Positions 5,370 to 10,766 of a stretch of DNA of 10,766 bases are shown here, in pieces. The notes beneath the pieces are model-generated. The model worked only from the letters and a program-made list of their open reading frames with translations, searched no databases and was not told the origin of the DNA. Position 1 is the first letter of the stretch. Each line of letters opens with the position of its first letter. The DNA lies in the NCBI GenBank assembly GCA_038231615.1, contig JBBRLA010000262.1:1-10766 (forward strand), written 5' to 3'. Position numbers and translations under genes: made by a program. The stretch comes from JBBRLA01 sp038231615 (GTDB lineage Bacteria > Myxococcota_A > Polyangia > Palsa-1104 > JAEUJZ01).

Positions 5370-6182
5370 GTGAGGGCCAGGACCGTCCTCATCGCCCTGG
5401 GCGCCGTCGGTGTCCTGGGCCTCGGGGCCCTGGCCCTGGCCGCCAGCTCGCCGGCGCCGGACCCGGACCCGGCGCTGGACCCGCGGGAGGGGGAGGGCGA
5501 CCAGCCTGGTGCCGTGGCCGTCATCGACCCCGGCCACGGCGGTAACGGCATGGTGGGGGGGTCGAGCGCCAACAACGCCCGGGGCCCCGGGAGCACCCTA
5601 GAAAAGGATCTCACCCTCGATGTCTCCCGGCGCCTGCGGGCCTACCTGGTCGCCCATGGCCTGCCCGCTGGCCAAGTACTGCTCACGCGGGACAGCGATA
5701 AGAACCGCGGCCTGTCCGAGAGGCTGCTCTTCGCGCGCCAGGCCGGCGCTGCGGTGTTTCTCTCCATCCACTTCAATGGCTTCAATGGCTTCAATGACCC
5801 CGGCGTCCAGGGCGGAGAGGTGTGGATCGCGCAGAACGCCAGCCCCGCCAGCGTGGCGCTGCCCGATCCGTATGATGCACGTGAAGGGCTGGTAGAGGCT
5901 GCCGACCGCACCACCGATAGCCTGGTGATGCTACGCAAGGCCGAGGGGATGGATGCAATGACCGCCATCGACGCTGTGGAGCGTCTAGGAGAAATCATCA
6001 AGCTACGCCAGAATCAGATCCCGTCCAGCGAGGACGTGGGCTTTCTCTTTCGAAAGTTCAAGGGGCGGCCCGTCATGAGCAGCATGGGCAAATGCGCGCT
6101 GACTTCCTTGGGACGGGGCAAACACGGAGCGAACTGGGCGGTTCGGCCGGTGACGATGAAAGTCCAGGGTGACGATGCGTGA
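5370..6182 (+). CDS. N-acetylmuramoyl-L-alanine amidase (Amidase_3), C-terminal part replaced
   Basis: 270 residues from GTG 5370. The start overlaps a short upstream frame (MTAVGR, ATG 5353) at GTGA, which may give coupled translation. An N-terminal signal peptide or anchor (about 5-27, ending ALALAAS) is followed by a Pro/Asp linker (28-46) and an Amidase_3 core: VIDPGHGG (51-58), LEKDLTLDVSRRL (77-89), VLLTRDSD (103-110) and SIHFNG (132-137). His56, Glu78 and His134 are the expected zinc ligands. Such enzymes cut the bond between N-acetylmuramic acid and L-Ala in periplasmic peptidoglycan. After GGEVWI (148-153) the similarity ends, and the usual C-terminal 'vLvEvGFisN' with the catalytic Glu is missing. 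Residues about 165-270 are an unrelated helical stretch. TTCAATGGC is tandemly repeated at 5772-5796 (HFNGFNGFN). The tail overlaps the next ORF by 8 bases. Activity is doubtful. Confidence 0.75.
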   Translation: MRARTVLIALGAVGVLGLGALALAASSPAPDPDPALDPREGEGDQPGAVAVIDPGHGGNGMVGGSSANNARGPGSTLEKDLTLDVSRRLRAYLVAHGLPAGQVLLTRDSDKNRGLSERLLFARQAGAAVFLSIHFNGFNGFNDPGVQGGEVWIAQNASPASVALPDPYDAREGLVEAADRTTDSLVMLRKAEGMDAMTAIDAVERLGEIIKLRQNQIPSSEDVGFLFRKFKGRPVMSSMGKCALTSLGRGKHGANWAVRPVTMKVQGDDA

Positions 6183-6253
6183 CGATGAAAAAATCGCATC
6201 GTCGCCGCTTTTCAGCGACGAAGCGCGGACAAAAAGTGACGATGTGACGATGA
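6150..6253 (+). promoter_or_regulatory. Cluster of five GTGACGATG repeats (possible protein-binding sites)
   Basis: GTGACGATG starts at 6150, 6169, 6179, 6236 and 6244, with spacings of 19, 10, 57 and 8 bp. CGCATCGTC at 6195-6203 is the exact inverse of GACGATGCG at 6171-6179. The cluster covers the end of the amidase ORF and the first 26 codons of the small ORF. The motif is not kept in one reading frame, so it is not simply a repeated peptide. Candidates are operators for the small protein, or integrase/excisionase arm sites. No equivalent is visible around 184. Confidence 0.6.
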
Positions 6254-6543
6254 TCTGGCCCTCCCGCGCTAGCGCGGGGACCTGGGTCCAGGCAATCGTG
6301 CAGGAGCTTTTGGCCGAGCTACCGGCACGCGTCGCCGAGGAGTTGATCGCGAGGGGGGCGGGGGATATGGTGCGCCGGTCGGCAGGTCCCGCGCAGAAAG
6401 GAGCTGACCAATGCCAAGAAAGCGCGGGCCCGCAAGAATCAACGGACCCTACAAGACCGGAGACAGGTGGACTTTCATCCTTATCTCCGACGGCAAGAAG
6501 ACTACTTGCCACGCACCAACGGAAGAAGAAGCGGAGCGCCTGA
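6175..6543 (+). CDS. Small helical protein upstream of integrase (paralogue of 184-480)
   Basis: 122 residues from ATG 6175; a GTG at 6169 would add two. The start overlaps the amidase stop by 8 bases, which suggests translational coupling. Residues 1-30 are charged, with repeated Asp. Residues 31-75 (WPSRASAGTWVQAIVQELLAELPARVAEELIARGAGDMV) form a likely helical pair, followed by GPAQKGADQC. The E-x-P-x-x-V-A-x-x-L...GP...G-x-D-x-C pattern is shared with the ORF at 184. The last 44 codons overlap the integrase in another frame and are low-complexity (S/T, then RKKKR). I know no named family. Conserved position before two homologous integrases suggests a partner function such as directionality factor or regulator. 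This is inference. Confidence 0.55.
   Translation: MRDDEKIASSPLFSDEARTKSDDVTMIWPSRASAGTWVQAIVQELLAELPARVAEELIARGAGDMVRRSAGPAQKGADQCQESAGPQESTDPTRPETGGLSSLSPTARRLLATHQRKKKRSA
6397..6403 (+). promoter_or_regulatory. Ribosome binding site of the second integrase
   Basis: AAAGGAG lies seven bases before ATG 6411 and fixes the start inside the preceding ORF, as AAGGAGG does for the first integrase. Confidence 0.75.
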
Positions 6544-7535
6544 TCGAGGAGTTGAAGCCCACCCTTCAGGCGCCCCCAGAAAGGACGGTGATGCAAGCGG
6601 TAGAACAGTACAAAGAGCACATGAAGGTCAAGGGCAACCGCCCCGGAGCGGTGAAGAGCACAGGATTTGCCCTGAGCCGGTTCCTTCAGCCTGATGATCG
6701 GCCGCTGGCGGACGTGACCGCGAAGTGGTGCGCCCGTCGCTACTTCGGGAGTCCCGGGCGGGATGGAAAGCCGGCTGGTGGACTGGTGCAGGAGTTGGCC
6801 AGCGATACCCACCGCAACTATCTCGCCGAGACGCGCACCTTTTTCAACTGGTGTCGCGAAAAGCCCCGCTGCTGGCTGAACAAGAACCCCCTGGCCGAGG
6901 TCAAGGGCATCGGCAAGCGCAACCCGGGCGGCAAGGGCAAGAAGCAGCTGCGCCTCAACGAAGATGCCGTCTGGCTGGCGAAGGCGCTGGAACTGGCCGA
7001 CCAGGGCGAGCGGGGCCCGGTGGCTGCGCTCCTCACCCGCGAAGGGGTGGACGCCTCGGCGATCGTGACCCTGCGGGTGCGGGACGTCGATGCCAAAGGG
7101 GCGATTCTCTGGGTCGGTGAGGAGCAGGCCAAGACGGAGAACCGGAGGCGCCAGATCAACGTGCCGGCATGGCTGCGCCCGTACCTACTGGCCCTGTGCG
7201 AAGGCGCGTCCCCGATGGCGTACCTGTTCAGGACCACCAAGGGGAAGTCGGGGCACCCGTGGCGTGACTGGCCCCGCGAGTGGGTACAGCGGATCTGCGT
7301 TGAGGCTGGCGTCTGCGACTCTGCCGGCGTACCTCTAACCCACGCCCACGGGATGAGGGGGCTGGCCGGGACACTGGCGGCCCTCGGCGGCGCTGAGGAA
7401 GCCTTCGAGCGGGCCCGGCAGAGGCTTGGCCACTCTCACAAGTCAACGACACTGGACAGCTATGCAGCGGACGAAGCCGTTTCGGAGGTCCGCGAGCAGG
7501 CCAGGTTGCGGGTGATCAACGGGGATCTAAAGTGA
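6411..7535 (+). CDS. Tyrosine recombinase / phage-type site-specific integrase
   Basis: A full-length 374-residue integrase. The N-terminal part (about 1-50, KTGDRWTFILISDGKKTTCHAPTEEEAERLIEEL) looks like the AP2-like arm-binding domain. Residues 58-150 are the helical core-binding domain, and about 180-374 the catalytic domain. Visible catalytic parts are H313-G-M-R316 (the HxxR box), His341 in LGHSHKS, and the nucleophile Tyr351 in TLDSYAA. A lysine in KTENRRR (Lys241) is a candidate for the beta-hairpin base. Box I is odd: where 'GLRxSE' is expected it reads GVDASA (212-217), so the first catalytic arginine is Asp214. Such enzymes join element and host DNA through a covalent 3'-phosphotyrosine. 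The gene ends 87 bases before the 3' end of a tRNA-Ala, the classical position for an integrase that uses that tRNA as attachment site. It is homologous to the truncated copy at 324. Confidence 0.9.
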   Translation: MPRKRGPARINGPYKTGDRWTFILISDGKKTTCHAPTEEEAERLIEELKPTLQAPPERTVMQAVEQYKEHMKVKGNRPGAVKSTGFALSRFLQPDDRPLADVTAKWCARRYFGSPGRDGKPAGGLVQELASDTHRNYLAETRTFFNWCREKPRCWLNKNPLAEVKGIGKRNPGGKGKKQLRLNEDAVWLAKALELADQGERGPVAALLTREGVDASAIVTLRVRDVDAKGAILWVGEEQAKTENRRRQINVPAWLRPYLLALCEGASPMAYLFRTTKGKSGHPWRDWPREWVQRICVEAGVCDSAGVPLTHAHGMRGLAGTLAALGGAEEAFERARQRLGHSHKSTTLDSYAADEAVSEVREQARLRVINGDLK

Positions 7536-7536
7536 C

Positions 7537-7561
7537 GGGAATCGATTCCATTTCGATTCCA
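7537..7561 (+). repeat. Palindrome and direct repeat between integrase and tRNA-Ala (possible att arm/core)
   Basis: GGAATCGATTCC (7538-7549) is a perfect 12-bp palindrome two bases after the integrase stop. TCGATTCCA occurs at 7542-7550 and 7553-7561, 11 bp apart. GGGAATCGA (7537-7545) also occurs in the tRNA-Ala T-arm on the same strand (7633-7641). The similarity to the T-loop sequence and the one-turn spacing suggest recombinase-binding sites. The length is too short to be sure. Confidence 0.5.
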
Positions 7562-7622
7562 GCCGCTTTGGCCCCGTTCTGGGCGGCATTGATTTGCCGG
7601 GATTTTCCGTCGGTGGATGAAG

Positions 7623-7695
7623 TGGAGCTGAGGGGAATCGAACCCCTGACCTCTAGAGTGCGATTCTAGCGCTCTACCAACTGAGCTACAGCCCC
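7623..7695 (-). tRNA. tRNA-Ala (anticodon CGC)
   Basis: The complete 73-base cloverleaf is on the minus strand. The acceptor is GGGGCTG/CAGCTCC with the G3-U70 wobble pair that specifies alanine, and discriminator A73. The D-arm is GCTC-AGTTGGTA-GAGC. The anticodon stem is CTAGA/TCTAG with loop ATCGCAC, so the anticodon is CGC (reads GCG). The variable loop is AGGTC and the T-arm AGGGG-TTCGATT-CCCCT. No CCA is encoded. Its 3' end faces the integrase gene, so the tRNA is intact beside a likely element boundary. No clear promoter is seen upstream (to the right). Confidence 0.95.
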
Positions 7696-7778
7696 GGTTG
7701 ACTATGATGACGTGTGATCAAGAGGTGAGGGCCCTTCTACCAAGCTCCGTGCGCCCGCGCAAGGAAAAACCGCCAGAA

Positions 7779-7798
7779 GGGGCACGACCCCATTTTTT
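7779..7798 (+). terminator. Possible weak intrinsic terminator, plus strand
   Basis: GGGG-CACGA-CCCC (7779-7791) is followed by A and six T residues (7793-7798). The stem has only four pairs. It could stop rightward transcripts leaving the integrase before they run antisense into the glycosyltransferase operon. The rest of 7696-7831 shows no gene. Confidence 0.3.
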
Positions 7799-7820
7799 AT
7801 TGCCGGTTCTTGTCGGTAAT

Positions 7821-7847
7821 GCCCGGCAATGTCAGGCACTGCCGGGC
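7821..7847 (-). terminator. Hairpin at the 3' end of the glycosyltransferase operon
   Basis: GCCCGGCA (7821-7828) and TGCCGGGC (7840-7847) are a perfect 8-bp inverted repeat with an 11-base loop. The hairpin encloses the stop codon of the membrane-protein gene (7832-7834). No run of T follows on the minus strand, so it may act as an RNA 3'-end stabiliser or a Rho-assisted terminator rather than a classical one. Confidence 0.35.
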
Positions 7848-9043
7848 CCTTGGAAGCCGCCGGACTCCCGGCAAACCCCCCCGAGCAAGTAGGAGTAGAG
7901 CAGCATCCCCAGCAGGCACAGGGCCGACACCCCGAGCATCCACCGGGAAAAGCTCTTGTGAGGGCGACCACAGACTGTGTACCACTCGCTGCCCGCGGCG
8001 GGCCGTTTATTAATGAACCACGGCCCCTGCGGGGCTTCGCGATTGATGCACTCGAAGGAAAAATCCTCGTCGAAGTCGTCGGCGCAGAGGTAGCGGTAGC
8101 GGACGTGGCCGGCGATGTCGGTGGCCTTCACATGGCAGGGCCCGTAGGTCTGGTGCAGGCTGGCGCTGCGGTGGGTCTGGGGGTCGAAGACCGCCAGCAC
8201 GACCATCAGGGTGGCGAAGTACAAAAGCGCCGCGGCGATGAGGGCCCGGTCGCCCTTCCTGGGGGCGTCGGGGAGGGCGCGGCGCCAACCGGCGAAGGCG
8301 ATGCCTCCGTAGAGGGCGATCACCCCCAGGAGCCCCCGGATGCCCGGGATGCCGCCGTCGAGTTGCTGGATGGCAGTCATCTGGAGCACCATGATCAGCG
8401 AACTCAGGGCCGCCACCACCACCAGGCCCCTGACGAAGGTCCGCTTCGAGACCGCTTTATCACCGCTGATGACACGGTTCAGCAGCCAGGCGAAGGTCGC
8501 CGTGAAGGTGATGATCCACAGGCTGCTCCCGATCGGGGCGCCCAGGAGGCGGTTGGCGATTGGCAGATCGGTGTCGTGCCAGGTCCACCACAGGAACTTG
8601 GCACCGACGATGTCGTAGGGGGCGTAAAAGACGAGGGCCGCCAGGCCGGTCAGCGCCGCGCACGAAAGCGGCGGCAGGTTCAGACGCCAGGTGGACACGG
8701 TGGGAAAATACATAAAACAGAGGTAGACGCAGGGGATGTAAAGGGGCAGTCGCGGGGTCAGCATGACCGTCGCCTGCGCCTGCCAGAAGTTGTCGACCAG
8801 GGGCAGGGCCATGAAGATCATGTCGTTGGCCGTGCCGGCCAGAAGGGCCCCGAACCAGACCAGAAGATGCCTGCGGCGCTGCTCGCCCTGCAAAAGGGCA
8901 TGAACCAGCGCAACCGCGGCGCAGGCCATGAAGAGGTACTCGCCGATCACGAAGGACGGCTGCACGGCCCACTTCGAAAGGGGGCTGGTGAAGACGTGCC
9001 AGGGCAGGTCTGGCGCGAGTTTCCACGGCGGGGTGGCTAGCAT
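7832..9043 (-). CDS. Polytopic membrane protein with Cys-containing loop, in glycosyltransferase operon
   Basis: 403 residues from ATG 9043, which overlaps the stop of the upstream glycosyltransferase by 7 bases (ATGCTAG). About nine membrane-spanning segments are visible, near 31-51, 58-80, 100-117, 126-146, 170-191, 203-223, 232-252, 266-286 and 369-388. A polar loop at 287-368 holds Cys303, Cys320, Cys332 and Cys358, with YGPCHVKATDIAGHVRYRYLC at its heart. Between segments 4 and 5 is the polar, aromatic motif FLWWTWHDTD (150-159). I cannot assign a family with confidence. The motifs remind me of uncharacterised polytopic proteins that also occur in animals, which I cannot verify here. It has no signal peptide. 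Operon position suggests a role with the two glycosyltransferases, for example as a carrier, flippase or membrane-bound enzyme. This is inference. The opposite-strand ORF of equal length is its shadow. Confidence 0.7.
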   Translation of the reverse strand: MLATPPWKLAPDLPWHVFTSPLSKWAVQPSFVIGEYLFMACAAVALVHALLQGEQRRRHLLVWFGALLAGTANDMIFMALPLVDNFWQAQATVMLTPRLPLYIPCVYLCFMYFPTVSTWRLNLPPLSCAALTGLAALVFYAPYDIVGAKFLWWTWHDTDLPIANRLLGAPIGSSLWIITFTATFAWLLNRVISGDKAVSKRTFVRGLVVVAALSSLIMVLQMTAIQQLDGGIPGIRGLLGVIALYGGIAFAGWRRALPDAPRKGDRALIAAALLYFATLMVVLAVFDPQTHRSASLHQTYGPCHVKATDIAGHVRYRYLCADDFDEDFSFECINREAPQGPWFINKRPAAGSEWYTVCGRPHKSFSRWMLGVSALCLLGMLLYSYLLGGVCRESGGFQGPGSA

Positions 9044-9936
9044 GGGGCCCTCTGGACAGAGGCGGCCTGTGCGGCCCGCAGATACTGATCATCGAAGCGC
9101 CTGGGGAAGGGGAGGTAGCGGTGGCGAAGGGCAAAGGGCGCGGCTTGCCTCATGGTGTTGAAGCCGCAGCCGGTGATGATGCGATCCGCTCGCCGGAAAA
9201 GCGGCTCGGCGGGGTAGACATCCAGCGAGATGAGGTGCGGGTCCTTTTCAGGGCCCGGGGCATGGGCAAGAAAAGGCGGGCGGGGGGCGATCCGCACGAG
9301 GCGTGGGTCGACGCCCTCCATCCGGGCCTGCTCGGCGGCGTAGGACAGAAGCTCCGCGACCTCCGCCGCGGGCCCGGAATGCACCACCAGCCACATGGGG
9401 CGTCTCTCTTCATCGATGGACGTCGGCTCTTGCCCGGTCTGAGACGGCGCGGGCGGGTCCGAAAGCGTCAGCGGCAGCACCTCGTCCGAGAGGCCGCGCA
9501 GCCACTCCGCATGCTCCGCCGAGAGCGGTTCGAGCACATAGCTGCGCGCCATCCGTGGCATCGTCCCGTGGCCTTGAAGCTGCCGGCGGTACTCGGGCAG
9601 GCGCAGGATGCGCGCCAGATGGTAGATTGGCACCCCCGAGGGAAAAGGAAAGTCACACAGTTCCCCCAGCAGGCCGGCGGGGAATGCGTCGAGGTAGATC
9701 GCATCGGGGCGCAGGCGTCCCATCGTCTCGATCAACCACGCGCGGTAGCCAAAAGGGTCCACCTCCAGCCCCGCCGGCACCCGCACCACCGCCGCCTCCC
9801 CCACCACCCGGGGATCGTCGGCGAAGGGCGACGCAGTCAAAAGAGTCACCGGCTCCTTGACCCGCAGGGTGTGCAGCACCGCGCGCGCCCGGGTCAGGTG
9901 CCCCAAGCCGCCGCCCATGGCATAATATAGGGTCAC
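9037..9936 (-). CDS. GT-B fold glycosyltransferase (MurG/UGT-like)
   Basis: I take the start at GTG 9936, because it overlaps the stop of the upstream gene as GTGA and the domain starts at once (MTLYYAMGGGLGHLTRA). A longer frame to 10023 would add 29 residues with no motif and lie inside the upstream gene. The result is 299 residues. GGGLGHLTRA (8-17) is the N-terminal loop of GT-B enzymes of the MurG/UGT type. ADRIITGCGFNTMRQA near the C-terminus matches their 'aD.vI..gG.nT..Ea' donor-sugar region, followed by PFPRRFDDQYLRAA ('P.....dQ...A'). No membrane segments are seen. The protein is probably cytoplasmic and peripheral, adding one sugar to a lipid or glycan. Donor and acceptor are unknown. 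It lies between a GT4 enzyme and a membrane protein, overlapping both. Confidence 0.8.
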   Translation of the reverse strand: MTLYYAMGGGLGHLTRARAVLHTLRVKEPVTLLTASPFADDPRVVGEAAVVRVPAGLEVDPFGYRAWLIETMGRLRPDAIYLDAFPAGLLGELCDFPFPSGVPIYHLARILRLPEYRRQLQGHGTMPRMARSYVLEPLSAEHAEWLRGLSDEVLPLTLSDPPAPSQTGQEPTSIDEERRPMWLVVHSGPAAEVAELLSYAAEQARMEGVDPRLVRIAPRPPFLAHAPGPEKDPHLISLDVYPAEPLFRRADRIITGCGFNTMRQAAPFALRHRYLPFPRRFDDQYLRAAQAASVQRAPC

Positions 9937-10766
9937 GAGAGCCCTGCGGTCTCGCGCAGCACCGACAGATAGCCCTCGGTCTCGGCGCCAGGGGTCAGGC
10001 AGGTCTGGCAGAGCGTCCGGCACGCCGCTCCCCTGAGGGCCAGATCCTTGTCGGTCGCCGCCGCCGCCCTTTCGAGGGCCTCGCGGCAGCCCTCCTCATC
10101 GCCAGGGTGGAAAAGAAAGGCGTGCTCGGAGGTCAGCACGTCGGCCATCCCGCCCGCGGTGGAGCACAGCAGCGGCACGCCCAGCCCGGCGGCCTCCAGA
10201 AGAACGTTGGGCATACCGTCGTAGTAGGAGGGGATCACTTGCAAGTCGCAGGCAGCGTAGTGTCCGAGCAGCTCGTAGCGGTCAGTGAAAGGGTGGCGGG
10301 TGTGTGAGATCTCAGCGGCGTGGGCGTCGAGAAATGCGATCACCGCCGGCTCCAGTTCGCCGACCAAGAGCAGGTGGAAGCGGCCCGCCAGGCCGGAGGC
10401 CAGCAGCGCCGTGAGGAAGAAGAGCCCACCCTTTTTGCGCTTGATGTGACCGAACATGCCCAGCACCCGGCGCGGCTCCGTTCCGCTGAGGCTTCGGCGA
10501 AAGGCGGCGGCGTGCTCGCGATCCGAAGGGAGCAGCGCCCACCGGGACAGGTCGATGCCATTGGGAATGCAGGCGGTGCGCGCCCCGGGATACAACGCCG
10601 CCACCTTGCGGGCGTGGTCGCGGCTGACCACGCACACCCGCGCCGCCCCGATCAACGCCTCGCGCAGCACCTCGCGCCGCCGCTCCGTGAAGACCCCGGC
10701 GTCAAGGTCGTTGCCTCGCAGCAAGGTGATCAGCGGCACCCCGAGCCAGGCGGCGTACACCGGCCC
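9933..10766 (-). CDS. GT4 family glycosyltransferase, 5' end beyond window
   Basis: The frame is open to the window edge. The N-terminal part is cut, since the sequence enters at GPVYAAWLGVPLITLLRGNDLD, the middle of a GT-B N-domain. The C-domain is complete: VCVVSRDHARKVAALYP, IPNGIDLSRW, GMFGHIKRKKGG, HLLLVGE, then VIPSYYDGMPNVLLEAAGLGVPLLCSTAGGMADVL and LFHPGDEE. The D-G-M-P...E stretch is the E-x7-E signature of the GT4/'glycos_transf_1' family, with the first Glu replaced by Asp, a common variant. These retaining enzymes transfer a sugar from a nucleotide donor, typically in exopolysaccharide, O-antigen or glycolipid synthesis. It is first of at least three overlapping minus-strand genes. 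The visible Val codon at 10760 is internal and not a start. Confidence 0.9.
   Translation of the reverse strand, partial: GPVYAAWLGVPLITLLRGNDLDAGVFTERRREVLREALIGAARVCVVSRDHARKVAALYPGARTACIPNGIDLSRWALLPSDREHAAAFRRSLSGTEPRRVLGMFGHIKRKKGGLFFLTALLASGLAGRFHLLLVGELEPAVIAFLDAHAAEISHTRHPFTDRYELLGHYAACDLQVIPSYYDGMPNVLLEAAGLGVPLLCSTAGGMADVLTSEHAFLFHPGDEEGCREALERAAAATDKDLALRGAACRTLCQTCLTPGAETEGYLSVLRETAGLS

Noticed and set aside
5157..5614. Minus-strand ORFs reading RRDSNPRLS and GGTRTRDFPRH
   Set aside because: These peptides are the classic antisense translation of a tRNA T-arm region. They point to the tRNA remnant, not to proteins.
7829..9040. 403-codon plus-strand ORF opposite the membrane protein
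   Set aside because: It has nearly the same span in the mirrored frame. Its product is a low-complexity Gly/Asp/Glu/Gln/His-rich string with no domain. The minus strand gives clear membrane segments and operon overlaps.
9121..9930. Plus-strand ORF opposite the GT-B glycosyltransferase
   Set aside because: It is rich in Arg, His, Gly and Gln as expected of an antisense shadow. The minus strand carries recognisable glycosyltransferase motifs.

Overview
The window comes from a GC-rich Gram-negative bacterium. Myxococcota (Polyangia-type) is my best guess. It rests on the integrase C-terminus, where H-G-M-R is followed by G-L as in myxobacterial integrases I remember, and on a small HTH protein of the 'LTxxEQxNVRxALRFL...GGW' type I associate with that group. 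This is recollection, not a database result.

Bases 1-5210 are a mosaic of mobile-element debris. A two-gene module (small helical protein plus tyrosine recombinase) lies at 184-1235, but the recombinase stops before its catalytic C-terminus and carries an inserted four-cysteine zinc ribbon. It is followed by gene fragments: an unidentified piece (1238-1516), the C-terminal part of a formylglycine-generating-enzyme-like (FGE) protein on the minus strand in lower-GC DNA (1757-2086), a small HTH regulator, a shortened EVE/PUA-like protein, the C-terminal half of a Rieske oxygenase alpha subunit, an intact YjfB-family protein and a small zinc-finger protein. Three clusters of 20-21 bp repeats (2949-3028, 3030-3161, 4511-4669) resemble transposase-binding ends of IS21-type elements, but no transposase is present. 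At 5178-5207 the T-arm and acceptor strand of a tRNA stand alone, with two GTGTAAGTA repeats 11 bp apart just downstream. This looks like the far end of an integrated element.

Bases 5370-7695 hold a second, better preserved element next to a tRNA. An exported N-acetylmuramoyl-L-alanine amidase gene has an unrelated C-terminal third. It overlaps a small ORF homologous to the one at 184, which in turn overlaps a full-length tyrosine recombinase (6411-7535). Five copies of GTGACGATG cluster at the amidase/small-ORF junction. Between the integrase stop and a complete tRNA-Ala(CGC) gene (7623-7695, minus strand) lies a short palindrome and repeat that shares GGGAATCGA with the tRNA T-arm. Both recombinases lack the usual first catalytic arginine (Ser in one, Asp in the other).

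Bases 7832-10766 look like ordinary chromosome: a minus-strand operon of a GT4 glycosyltransferase (cut by the window edge), a GT-B type glycosyltransferase starting at a GTGA overlap, and a polytopic membrane protein with a cysteine-containing loop. They are tightly overlapped and probably act together on a cell-surface or lipid-linked glycan. The substrate cannot be told from sequence.
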